Positions 1-6,466 are shown, counted from the stretch's first letter. The stretch: 11,002 nt of DNA from an uncultured bacterium (GCA_927798255.1 CAKMMH010000045.1:1-11002); one strand, 5' to 3'. Numbers and translations: made by a program. The notes: generated by a model not told the origin, from the letters alone.

Positions 1-507
1 GATTTTGATAATAAATTTCCTCCGAATTTTGTAGATAAAAATGGTGATTATATAGAAATACCAACGCTTCCTTCAGGACTATCTCAAATTACACAAACTT
101 TAAATAAGATTCCTCTTGATCATATTCTTAGTAAGTTTTCTAAAATTTTAGATAATTTAGAAAAAGTTACATCTAATGATGCAATTTCTAATATAATTGA
201 TAATCTTGATAAAACCATCAAAAATTTAGAAAATACAACTAATGAGGTTAATAGTGTATTTAAAAAAGTAGATGTAGAAATTTTACCTATAATGAAAAAT
301 TTAGATGAAATGGTAAAAGAAGCTAAAGAAACATTTATAGAATTAAAAGATGTTACAGCTAATTTAAATGATATGTCATCTGATGATTCAAAATTTCGTT
401 ATGATTTAGAAAAAACTATGGAAGCACTAACACGTGCTTCAAAATCAGTAGAAACACTAACTGATTACTTAAATAGGAATCCTAATGCTGTTATTTTTGG
501 GAAATAG
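1..507 (+). CDS. pqiB: PqiB-like MCE-family protein, C-terminal part (5' end outside window)
   Basis: The open frame runs from the first base to a TAG stop; 168 codons of the 3' end are visible. PqiB-type proteins carry MCE domains, are anchored in the inner membrane and form periplasmic conduits thought to move lipids between inner and outer membranes. The visible part contains no complete MCE domain. It starts near the end of the last one (IEIPTLPSGLSQI, then IPLDHILSKF) and continues as a long helical, coiled-coil-like region. It ends in the typical family tail, here ASKSVETLTDYLNRNPNAVI followed by FGK, which corresponds to the 'L.DYLERHPEALIxGK' ending of PqiB relatives. The lipoprotein partner pqiC follows after 24 bases, as in the usual pqiABC order. 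The ATG at 292 is internal, not the start. Family assignment is firm; the exact subfamily (PqiB, YebT or a single-domain MlaD type) cannot be settled without the N-terminus. Confidence 0.85.
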   Translation, partial: DFDNKFPPNFVDKNGDYIEIPTLPSGLSQITQTLNKIPLDHILSKFSKILDNLEKVTSNDAISNIIDNLDKTIKNLENTTNEVNSVFKKVDVEILPIMKNLDEMVKEAKETFIELKDVTANLNDMSSDDSKFRYDLEKTMEALTRASKSVETLTDYLNRNPNAVIFGK

Positions 508-531
508 AATTTTTTGATAAAGGCGGGTACT

Positions 532-1146
532 ATGAAAAAATTTTGTATATTTTTATTTTTACTTTTTTCTCTTTCTTCTTGTTTTTCGAGAAAAACGAAT
601 TATTACATGTTAGATTATAAAGACAATCCTAAAAAAACAGAGATATCATAGGAAATTCCATCAAACTTTATTATACAAGTAGGACCTGTTGAAATTTTAG
701 ATTATTTAAAAAGAGATCAAGTTATAATTAAAGAAGGGGATAATAAGATAAGAATCTCGGATAGAGATTTATGGATTACAAGTTTAGATAATCAAATAAA
801 AAGTGTATTAAAACTAGGTCTTTCAAAATATGTTACTACTGATAGTAATTTTAAGAATAAATCAGTAGAAATTTGTGAATACCCATGTATGAATTTAAGA
901 GATGGAAAGGAGAGATTAAAACTAACTCTTAGTGTAAATTCATTTGAATATGATAAGAGCTTAGATAAAGTGTTATTTAATGGGACGCTAAAGCTTTATT
1001 TTAATAATAATCTATTAGATAGCAAAGTTATTAATTTTACTGATGACCTTTCAAGTTCATCTTATGAAGAAATTACAAAATCCATGAGTGAAGTTTTAGG
1101 AAAACTTGTAAGAAGCTCAGTTAAGATGATTTGTAAAAATAATTAA
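532..1146 (+). pseudogene. pqiC: PqiC/YmbA-like outer-membrane lipoprotein gene interrupted by an in-frame TAG
   Basis: Reading from the ATG at 532 gives a lipoprotein signal peptide (MKKFCIFLFLLFSLSSC, lipobox LSSC, Cys17) and then a TAG at 649-651 (codon 40). The same frame then stays open for 164 more codons to a TAA at 1144-1146. Past the stop it reads GPVEILDYLKRDQVIIKEGD, then RDLWITSLDNQIKSVLKLGL. This matches the 'GPV.lP.YLdRpq.V ... rWa.pLd..i.rvL..nL' pattern of the DUF330/PqiC auxiliary lipoproteins that partner PqiB at the outer membrane. The full length, 204 codons before the final stop, suits the family. The frame is otherwise clean, so this is either a recent nonsense mutation, a sequencing error, or readthrough. 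TAG ends pqiB and the gene at 8317-9042 in this window, so general recoding of TAG is unlikely. The fragment starting at the ATG at 889 is only the C-terminal part and has no obvious start signals. Confidence 0.85.
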
Positions 1147-2345
1147 TAATTACTAAAATATTTATCTTTTAATATATCTGCTGCCCTGTGAGCGCCTTCT
1201 CTTAGGGCATCAATTTTTTCTTGCTGAGTAGATCTTATATTTTCTCTATTATTCCATGCGTAAAGTAATGTTTTACAAAGTGTGTCGTAATTTACCTTAT
1301 TTAATTCAAGGCTTAGCTCTGGTGTGTTTAGATGTCTCATATATCCTCTAACTTTTGGAGCATAAATTAAACCAATAATAGGAGATTTAACAGCTGATGC
1401 TAAAATTAACGAGTGAAATCTCATACCGACAAACACCTCGCATCTTCTCATAATAGCTTGTATGTCATGACTTAAATATTTTGAATTTGTAACTAATATT
1501 CCATCTGCGCTATCAGAAACTAACTTACAAACTTCTTCGTCCATAGGTTGTGTACAAAATATTACAGGTTTTATTTTTGCATTCTCATCTAAACTTAAAA
1601 CTTCTATAGTATCTTTTACAGCTTTTGCTATCATTAACAAAAATTCATTTTTATCTTTAATCTTTTCATCATCTTTAAGCCATGAATCCATGTAACTTGT
1701 AACATTTACACCGATAAGTTTGGTGCTTTCATCAATATTATAATCTTCTTTTAAAATTTTAACTGCAACACTATCATCAGATACAGGATTTATAAACGCG
1801 CTATCACCAGTTAAAAGAATTTCGTTTTTAACACCAATTTCTTTTGCAAGGTTTTTGCTATCATTTTCTCTAAACATTATAAGGTCACAGTTATTAAGTA
1901 GATATTTAGCCATAAACCTACTTAATTTTGATGGAAAGGGACCAATACCTGAGTTATAACAAACTAGTTTACATTTACAAATCTTTGCAATAGGAACGAG
2001 AAAAAATAAAGTAATTAAATAGTTAAACGCGGGATTTAAAAGTTTCTTTCCGAAAATAATTCCATCACAAATAAGTGCTACATCACTTTTTAATAAACAT
2101 TTAATAGTGGGAATTCCTAAAAGTCTGATGCTTCCAGTCCAAGGCATAACATCTATTGCTTTTAAATTATATTTTGGTTCATAATGCTTCTTCATCCAAG
2201 TATGATACACAGCTGGTGCATAAAAAAGAGTATTTGGTAATTTTTTACTTAATGATTCTAAAATACTTGATAATATTGCTCCATCTCCTAAATTTCTTCC
2301 TGAATTGTTTCCAAGCAGTGTTATAACTGGATATTTATTTTTCAC
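1143..2345 (-). CDS. Polysaccharide pyruvyl transferase family protein
   Basis: A 400-residue protein of the CsaB/WcaK-like polysaccharide pyruvyl transferase family, whose characterised members add pyruvate ketals to cell-surface sugars using phosphoenolpyruvate. The N-terminus has the family's glycine-rich loop (LGNNSGRNLGDGAILSS, residues 11-27). The C-terminal half has the signature CEVFVGMRFHSLILASAV (302-319) followed by GLIYAPKVRGYMRHL, the usual 'vi.mRlH..ifA' nucleotide-fold motif. Hydrophobic stretches around 84-95 and 107-122 probably belong to the fold. The start is GTG at 2345, chosen because a strong AAGGAG lies 6 bases upstream. The stop overlaps the end of pqiC by four bases, tail to tail. 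No other glycan-synthesis gene is in view, so the acceptor is unknown and the gene stands alone here. Family is secure; specific substrate is not. Confidence 0.85.
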   Translation of the reverse strand: MKNKYPVITLLGNNSGRNLGDGAILSSILESLSKKLPNTLFYAPAVYHTWMKKHYEPKYNLKAIDVMPWTGSIRLLGIPTIKCLLKSDVALICDGIIFGKKLLNPAFNYLITLFFLVPIAKICKCKLVCYNSGIGPFPSKLSRFMAKYLLNNCDLIMFRENDSKNLAKEIGVKNEILLTGDSAFINPVSDDSVAVKILKEDYNIDESTKLIGVNVTSYMDSWLKDDEKIKDKNEFLLMIAKAVKDTIEVLSLDENAKIKPVIFCTQPMDEEVCKLVSDSADGILVTNSKYLSHDIQAIMRRCEVFVGMRFHSLILASAVKSPIIGLIYAPKVRGYMRHLNTPELSLELNKVNYDTLCKTLLYAWNNRENIRSTQQEKIDALREGAHRAADILKDKYFSNY

Positions 2346-2351
2346 TAAGAA

Positions 2352-2357
2352 CTCCTT
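2352..2357 (-). promoter_or_regulatory. Shine-Dalgarno site supporting a GTG start
   Basis: On the minus strand this reads AAGGAG, six bases before the GTG at 2345-2343. It fixes GTG as the start of the pyruvyl transferase family gene; no in-frame ATG with a comparable signal is seen. Confidence 0.7.
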
Positions 2358-2481
2358 TTAATATGATAAAACAAGAGGTATTTATAACCTTTTTTAACAA
2401 TATTTATGCTTGTTAATTATTAAAATTTATATTTAAATAATAAAAAGATATATTTGTTTTTAATAATCATATAGGTATTTT

Positions 2482-2811
2482 ATGCGAAAAAATATTAAAA
2501 TCAAGTTGTTAAGTAAAGTTATTAAGTATTTTATATTACTTAGTATTTTTTTATTTTTAACACCTCTTTATTCCTTTTCTCAAGGGACTATTAATGGCGA
2601 AAAAAAAAGCGATGACTTAGAATTTTTACCTGGAGAGGAAGTTATAACCAATACTGGTAAAAAGATGAATGTTTGGTCATCAAAGGGGACATTTAAACTT
2701 AATGGAAATGATGATAAAAACAATGAAAATATCGGCGCAAATCAAGTACCTCAACCTCAAGTAATAATAGTAAAAGAAAATAATGATAGGAGAAGGCGAA
2801 GAAGAAAGTAA
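2482..2811 (+). CDS. Small secreted or membrane-anchored protein with an arginine-rich tail, unknown function
   Basis: A 109-residue protein I do not recognise. Residues 1-15 are basic (MRKNIKIKLLSKVIK), 16-30 are strongly hydrophobic (YFILLSIFLFLTPLY), and SFSQG follows, so it is probably exported, either cleaved near residue 34 or left as a membrane anchor. The mature part is short and polar, includes LEFLPGEEVITNTGKKMNVW, then an Asn/Asp-rich linker (NGNDDKNNENIG), and ends NDRRRRRRK. The arginine run uses mixed AGG, AGA and CGA codons, so it is not a simple slipped triplet repeat. The ATG at 2482 has a weak AGG seven bases before it. It is the first of three same-strand genes, 54 bases ahead of another small secreted protein, then a radical SAM gene. 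The shared operon suggests, but does not prove, linked roles. Confidence 0.7.
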   Translation: MRKNIKIKLLSKVIKYFILLSIFLFLTPLYSFSQGTINGEKKSDDLEFLPGEEVITNTGKKMNVWSSKGTFKLNGNDDKNNENIGANQVPQPQVIIVKENNDRRRRRRK

Positions 2812-2850
2812 AAATAAGATTTAAATTTTTCTATTTTTATAAATATTTAT

Positions 2851-2856
2851 AAGGTG
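2851..2856 (+). promoter_or_regulatory. Shine-Dalgarno AAGGTG that decides the start of the next gene
   Basis: AAGGTG ends nine bases before the ATG at 2866. A possible in-frame GTG start at 2854 lies inside this motif, so it is better read as part of the ribosome binding site than as the start codon. Confidence 0.6.
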
Positions 2857-2865
2857 TTTTTTTAT

Positions 2866-3381
2866 ATGAAAAAAATTTTTACATTTATGTTTATATTTAT
2901 TTTTATATTAGTTAATAATGCTGTTTGTAAAGAAAAGCTTCCTCAGCGTGGAGTTCTTATTAGCAGTCTTAGTAATGTCAGTGCAAATGATGTTAAAGTT
3001 CCACCTGTATGGGGAGGTGTAGCTCTTGATGGAACAAAAGAACCACCTATTTCTGCACAAATTGTCAAGAAATCTTCAACTAGCTGGGATCTTATGGCGG
3101 AAAATAATTCTAATGATAAATATATTTTCACGTTAGAATTTATACAATTCTCTGATGATGGCAAACAAGTAAAGAAAAATGTTTTTCCTTTTTCTTTAGA
3201 ACCAAAAACTAACAAAACGTCAAAGATAGTACCAAGTGATAGAGGTGAAGACTATATTGTTAACATAATTTCTTGGAAAAGAATAGAAACAAAAAAAAAT
3301 AAAACACAAAAAGAAATTAAAGCTGAGCAAGAAATTAAAGAAACAATTGAAGATAAAAAGTATACTAAGAAAAATAAATAA
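2866..3381 (+). CDS. Secreted protein of unknown function upstream of the radical SAM gene
   Basis: A 171-residue protein from the ATG at 2866, which gives a textbook signal peptide (MKKIFTFMFIFIFILVNNAVC, then KEK). The longer reading from GTG at 2854 would add four residues inside the ribosome binding site. The Cys at 21 is not in a convincing lipobox (AVC), so cleavage by signal peptidase I is more likely than lipidation. The middle (about 40-130) looks like a compact beta-rich domain with alternating hydrophobic strands, for example YIFTLEFIQFSDDGK and NVFPFSLEPKTNKTSKIV. The last 30 residues are highly charged and lysine-rich (KKNKTQKEIKAEQEIKETIE), probably a helical or disordered tail. 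I recognise no family. The gene sits 54 bases after another secreted-protein gene and ends five bases before the radical SAM start, so cotranscription is very likely. Confidence 0.75.
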   Translation: MKKIFTFMFIFIFILVNNAVCKEKLPQRGVLISSLSNVSANDVKVPPVWGGVALDGTKEPPISAQIVKKSSTSWDLMAENNSNDKYIFTLEFIQFSDDGKQVKKNVFPFSLEPKTNKTSKIVPSDRGEDYIVNIISWKRIETKKNKTQKEIKAEQEIKETIEDKKYTKKNK

Positions 3382-3386
3382 TTCTT

Positions 3387-4961
3387 ATGAACACTGAAAA
3401 ATATATAGGTAATGGAAACCCAAATAGTGGTAGCGTAAGAAGTATAATGCTATTTCCTAATTCGTATGAAGTTGGAATGAGCAGTCTTGGATTTCATATA
3501 ATCTATGAAATGATTGCTACAAATGAAAATTTTTCTGTTAAAAGAGCATTTATCGAAAACTTAAATGACAAGATTCTAACTTACGAAACAAATGAGTCAC
3601 TTTATAATTTTGATATTATTTTTATAAGCTTATCATTTGAGCTTGATTATATAAATCTTTTTAAAGGATTAAGAAATTCAGGACTTCTTGCAGATTATAA
3701 AACAAGAGATAAAAAAAATTTCCCAATTCTCTTTATTGGAGGTCCCGCAGTTACTTTAAATCCAGAAATCATTGCAAATTATCTTGATGTCGTATATATA
3801 GGTGAGGCAGAAACTAATTTTAATATAATGTTAGATACTGTTTCAAATGGTGTTAAAAATAAATTACCAAGACAAGAAATTTTAAATTCACTTTATAAAA
3901 TTGAAGGTTTATACATACCTTCAAATTTTAATCCTATTTATGATAATGAAAATAAATTTATAGGTTTTAAAGAACAAACTAGAATAAAAAGACAAATAAA
4001 AAAAGATTTAACACTTGGCGCAAGAAGTGTATTCGTAACAGAAAATAGAGCTTTTTCATCTGAATTTTTAATCGAAACTGGTAGGGGATGTGAGCAGGGT
4101 TGTAAGTTTTGTATGTCTACTACGACTTACAGACCTGTTAGGAAATTTAATAAAGATTTGCTTATAGAAAATATAAATAAATACAATAAATATTTTGAAA
4201 GTGTGGGATTAGTTGGGGCTGCTGTGTCATCACACCCTAAAATAAAGGAGCTTGCTAAAAGTATTTTAGATAGTAAAAGGCAAGCCTCTTTTAGTTCTCT
4301 TAGAGCTGATTATATAGACGATGAATTTTTAGAAATCCTTAAAAGAATGAATGTTAAAACTATTAGTTTAGCTCCTGAAGCTGGTAATGAACAACTTCGA
4401 TTTAGCGTAGGTAAAAGAATTACTAATCAGTGTTTTTTTGATGTTATTAGAAAGTTATCAAATATTGTAAAAACAATACGATTTTATTTTATTGTTGGTC
4501 TTCCTAATGAAACAGAAGATGATGTAAAAACAATAATAAATTTTATAAAAGAAGCAAGACAAGTTTTAAAAGAATCAAAATCAAATGTGAAACTTGTATT
4601 ATCAGTTAATCCTTTTATACCAAAAGCTTTTACACAATATGGTATATATCCGATGTTAGAAGAAAAAAGCTTAAAAAAAAGATTTGAATTACTAAAAAAA
4701 GACATCTATAAAATCTCTAATACTGACCTTAAAATAGAATCATTAAAAGAATCCTATGTACAAGGACTATTTTCAAGGGGTGATAGACGAGTAGGAGACT
4801 TACTATTTAAATTAGTTAATGAAGAAAGAGAAAGTATTGGGGAAATTTTACGAGAAGCTAAAAAAATCGATGTAGGTGATAAAAATTTATTTGAATATTA
4901 TGTTTTTAATACTTTTTCTAAAGATGATGTAATGCCTTATCATATAATTGATTTTAGGTAA
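3387..4961 (+). CDS. Radical SAM protein with a cobalamin-binding-like N-terminal domain
   Basis: A 524-residue enzyme of the COG1032 type (B12-binding-like domain followed by radical SAM). Residues about 17-150 form the Rossmann-like domain, with PNSYEVGMSSLGFHIIYEM (24-42), FPILFIGGPAV and DVVYIGEAET. The usual cobalamin-binding DxHxxG is not evident, so cobalamin may not be bound in the standard way. The 4Fe-4S motif is GRGCEQGCKFC (Cys235, Cys239, Cys242), followed by STTTYRPVRKF. Later radical SAM barrel motifs are SLAPEAGNEQLR and FYFIVGLPNETEDDV. The reaction is unknown; members of this group are often methyltransferases, cyclases or unassigned. The ATG at 3387 lies five bases after the preceding stop and has no clear ribosome binding site, which suggests translational coupling. 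A diverged copy of its last 16 codons lies 232 bases downstream. Confidence 0.88.
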   Translation: MNTEKYIGNGNPNSGSVRSIMLFPNSYEVGMSSLGFHIIYEMIATNENFSVKRAFIENLNDKILTYETNESLYNFDIIFISLSFELDYINLFKGLRNSGLLADYKTRDKKNFPILFIGGPAVTLNPEIIANYLDVVYIGEAETNFNIMLDTVSNGVKNKLPRQEILNSLYKIEGLYIPSNFNPIYDNENKFIGFKEQTRIKRQIKKDLTLGARSVFVTENRAFSSEFLIETGRGCEQGCKFCMSTTTYRPVRKFNKDLLIENINKYNKYFESVGLVGAAVSSHPKIKELAKSILDSKRQASFSSLRADYIDDEFLEILKRMNVKTISLAPEAGNEQLRFSVGKRITNQCFFDVIRKLSNIVKTIRFYFIVGLPNETEDDVKTIINFIKEARQVLKESKSNVKLVLSVNPFIPKAFTQYGIYPMLEEKSLKKRFELLKKDIYKISNTDLKIESLKESYVQGLFSRGDRRVGDLLFKLVNEERESIGEILREAKKIDVGDKNLFEYYVFNTFSKDDVMPYHIIDFR

Positions 4962-5019
4962 AATTTTCACTGTTTTCCTGTTTTTTACGACTAGCCACTG
5001 TTAATTTTACTAAAAAGAG

Positions 5020-5025
5020 TATAAT
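5020..5025 (+). promoter_or_regulatory. Possible -10 box (TATAAT) in the gap
   Basis: A perfect TATAAT lies 58 bases after the radical SAM stop. The best -35 candidate at 16 bases spacing is CTGTTA, only 3 of 6 to consensus. In such AT-rich DNA a chance match is easy, so this is weak. If used, it would drive a rightward transcript through both 21-nt hairpins. Confidence 0.2.
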
Positions 5026-5071
5026 CAATAATAATTCAATGCGTATAAATGCTAAAATATTTCCTTATTTG

Positions 5072-5092
5072 CATTTGCCTGAAAGGCAAATG
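5072..5092. repeat. Perfect 9-bp hairpin, copy 1 of a paired 21-nt palindrome
   Basis: The arms CATTTGCCT (5072-5080) and AGGCAAATG (5084-5092) are perfectly complementary around a GAA loop. It could act as a 3' end or terminator structure for the radical SAM operon, but no T-run follows on either strand, so it is not a standard intrinsic terminator. A structurally matched copy lies at 5260-5280. Confidence 0.7.
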
Positions 5093-5139
5093 TGTTAATA
5101 AGTTAGAATACTGTTAATAATAATATATACTTTGTGTAG

Positions 5140-5187
5140 AATACTTTAGCTAAAGACGATATTATGCCTTTTCATATAATCGATTTT
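5140..5187 (+). pseudogene. Remnant copy of the 3' end of the radical SAM gene
   Basis: These 48 bases match 4908-4955, the last 16 codons before the final Arg of the radical SAM gene, at 41 of 48 positions with no gaps. Translated in the matching frame they give NTLAKDDIMPFHIIDF against NTFSKDDVMPYHIIDF in the intact gene. The seven base changes are either silent (GAT/GAC, ATT/ATC) or conservative (F/L, S/A, V/I, Y/F), so the copy diverged while under protein-level selection, not as free-drifting DNA. The codon just before is TAG (5137-5139), and two codons (Thr, Ser) follow before another TAG at 5194. Upstream similarity stops abruptly. It therefore looks like the surviving tail of a second, diverged homologue. 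Confidence 0.75.
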
Positions 5188-5191
5188 ACAT

Positions 5192-5223
5192 CCTAGTATC
5201 GACGCTTTGCGTGTCTACTAAGG
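5192..5223. repeat. Imperfect hairpin at the left edge of the GC-rich patch
   Basis: CCTAGTA (5192-5198) pairs with TACTAAGG (5216-5223) with one bulged A. Inside it, GACGC (5201-5205) pairs with GTGTC (5211-5215) with one G-T pair, around a TTTGC loop and a two-base bulge (TC). This gives about 12 pairs in 32 bases. It starts four bases after the gene-end remnant. Confidence 0.5.
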
Positions 5224-5255
5224 CTTGGCGCCACTACGTACGCTCGCGCGCTTCG
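5224..5255. repeat. GC-rich palindromic patch
   Basis: A short stretch with an abnormal base composition for this genome, containing the palindromes GGCGCC, TACGTA and GCGCGC. I see no coding frame in it. It resembles the kind of GC-rich intergenic palindrome spread in many copies through some AT-rich genomes, but only one copy is visible here, so the repeat status is inference. Confidence 0.35.
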
Positions 5256-5259
5256 TTTT

Positions 5260-5280
5260 ATTTTACCCTAAAGGTAAAAT
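5260..5280. repeat. Hairpin, copy 2 of the paired 21-nt palindrome
   Basis: The arms ATTTTACC (5260-5267) and GGTAAAAT (5273-5280) are perfectly complementary around CTAAA. Aligned without gaps to 5072-5092, 13 of 21 bases match. Three stem pairs differ by compensatory changes (C-G to A-T, A-T to T-A, G-C to A-T), so the fold is kept while the sequence changes; the pair next to the loop is lost in this copy. Confidence 0.65.
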
Positions 5281-5333
5281 CTTTCTAAATATACATTGAA
5301 TATTATTTTTTTGTAATAGTGAATTTTTTTCAA

Positions 5334-5390
5334 ATTAAAATAAATATACGCCAATATACTGTTATATAATGACGTATATTTAATTTTAAT
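5334..5390. repeat. Long AT-rich inverted repeat just after recA
   Basis: TAAATATACG (5341-5350) and CGTATATTTA (5373-5382) are perfectly complementary; allowing one bulged base at 5383, the stem extends outward to 17 pairs (5334-5350 with 5374-5390 approximately). The right foot lies two bases from the recA stop, so on the recA transcript it would form directly after the gene. It may protect or help end that transcript, but the stem is AT-rich and no clean U-run follows, so calling it a terminator is tentative. Confidence 0.45.
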
Positions 5391-5392
5391 CA

Positions 5393-6466
5393 TTAATCAT
5401 TTGAAGCTTTAGCTAGAGGTTTTTTTGATGCTTTTTCGTTTTGATTATCAACTAAATCTTCTTTTTTAGTTGTAATCCCTAGAGCCTCAAAGATTAATCC
5501 TCTTATTTCATCTTTAACCTCAGGATGTTCATTAAAATAAAGCTTAGCTCCTTCTCTTCCTTGTCCTAAACGTTCTCCTTTATAAGAGTACCAAGCACCA
5601 GCTTTATCAACAAATCCATATTGTACGCCAAGATCTAATATTTCACCAACTTGGCTAATACCTTCATTAAATATTACATCAAACTCTGCTTCTCTAAATG
5701 GAGGAGCTACCTTATTTTTAACAACTTTTACTCTTACTCTATTTCCTGTCACATCAGAACTATCTTTGATTGATGCAATTTTTCTAATATCAAGTCTTAC
5801 TGATGCATAGAATTTAAGAGCATTACCACCAGCAGTTGTTTCAGGAGAACCAAACATTACGCCGATTTTCATTCTTATTTGGTTAATAAATAATATTAGA
5901 CAATTTGATTTTGAAGTAATTGCTGTAAGTTTTCTTAATGCCTTACTCATTAATCTTGCTTGCATTCCAGGTTGTTGATCTTCCATTTCGCCCTCAATTT
6001 CAGCTTTTGGAGTAAGAGCTGCAACCGAGTCAACAATAACTAAATCAACAGAACCAGAAGATACTAATGATTCACAAATCTCAAGTGCTTGTTCACCACA
6101 ATCTGGTTGGCTAACTAATAGCTTTGATGTGTCAACACCAAGACGTCTTGCATAACCAATATCAAGCGCATGCTCTGCATCAATAAAAACAACTGTACCA
6201 CCTTTTTTCTGAGTTTCTGCAGCAAGATGAAGCGCCAATGTCGTCTTTCCAGATGATTCTGGGCCATATACTTCACAAATCCTACCTTTTGGAAGACCTC
6301 CAATTCCTAACGCAATATCAAGTCCTAAACTTCCAGTTGAGATAGCCTCAACTTTCTCAACTGCATCCTCGTCTAAGGACATTATTGCGCCTTTTCCATA
6401 TTTCTTTTCAAGAAGTGATATCGCAGAAGATAGCGCCTTATCTTGAGATTCGTTTAAAGTTTTCAT
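5393..6466 (-). CDS. recA: Recombinase RecA
   Basis: RecA is the strand-exchange ATPase of homologous recombination and the co-protease that triggers LexA self-cleavage on single-stranded DNA. The 357-residue product has full family length. It shows [20 protein letters not shown] (43-62), Walker [10 protein letters not shown] (68-76), FIDAEHALD (94-102), Walker [13 protein letters not shown] (142-153), the L1 loop region [16 protein letters not shown], and the DNA-binding L2 region [20 protein letters not shown] (195-214), all with the expected residues. The tail after about residue 333 is Lys- and Asn-rich and less acidic than in E. coli. The start is ATG at 6466, with AAGGAG nine bases upstream. 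It lies 122 bases downstream of lexA on the same strand. I find no second copy of the candidate lexA operator in front of it, so its SOS control is not shown here. Confidence 0.98.
   Translation of the reverse strand: MKTLNESQDKALSSAISLLEKKYGKGAIMSLDEDAVEKVEAISTGSLGLDIALGIGGLPKGRICEVYGPESSGKTTLALHLAAETQKKGGTVVFIDAEHALDIGYARRLGVDTSKLLVSQPDCGEQALEICESLVSSGSVDLVIVDSVAALTPKAEIEGEMEDQQPGMQARLMSKALRKLTAITSKSNCLILFINQIRMKIGVMFGSPETTAGGNALKFYASVRLDIRKIASIKDSSDVTGNRVRVKVVKNKVAPPFREAEFDVIFNEGISQVGEILDLGVQYGFVDKAGAWYSYKGERLGQGREGAKLYFNEHPEVKDEIRGLIFEALGITTKKEDLVDNQNEKASKKPLAKASND

Larger units (their letters stand above)
4962..5392. other. 431-base structured non-coding gap between the radical SAM gene and recA
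   Basis: No credible gene is found on either strand. From left to right the gap holds an AT-rich stretch with a TATAAT at 5020-5025, a perfect hairpin at 5072-5092, a remnant of the radical SAM gene end at 5140-5187, a hairpin at 5192-5223, a GC-rich patch to about 5255, a second hairpin related to the first at 5260-5280, and a long AT-rich inverted repeat at 5334-5390. Rows 5201-5260 are about 57 % G+C, against roughly 18-22 % in two sampled rows of the radical SAM gene. The heptamer ACTGTTA or a close variant recurs several times (around 4997, 5110 and 5357). The gap looks like a site of past recombination or repeat insertion. Confidence 0.6.

Noticed and set aside
649..651. TAG as a recoded sense codon in this organism
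   Set aside because: TAG is the natural stop of pqiB (505-507) and of the gene at 8317-9042, at positions where the family ends are expected.
889..1146. An 85-residue frame from the ATG at 889
   Set aside because: It is the C-terminal part of the interrupted pqiC in the same frame, not a separate gene; no ribosome binding site is seen before this ATG.
2943..3215. A 90-residue frame on the minus strand
   Set aside because: It lies wholly inside the secreted-protein gene at 2866-3381, which has a signal peptide and a ribosome binding site; the antisense frame has no recognisable features.
2482..3381. The two small proteins as precursors of a radical-SAM-modified peptide (RiPP)
   Set aside because: Both start with Sec-type signal sequences and lack a leader-core layout; the radical SAM protein has no SPASM-like Cys-rich end or RiPP recognition domain that I can see.
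5072..5092. The perfect hairpin as a standard intrinsic terminator of the radical SAM operon
   Set aside because: No run of T follows the stem on either strand, so I list it as a repeat instead.
5192..5280. An integron attC site or tRNA-like element in the GC-rich patch
   Set aside because: No RYYYAAC / GTTRRRY pair for attC, and no T-arm GGTTCRA or acceptor stem for a tRNA.
6115..6303. A 62-residue minus-strand frame within recA
   Set aside because: It is an out-of-frame shadow of recA, whose own frame carries every family motif.
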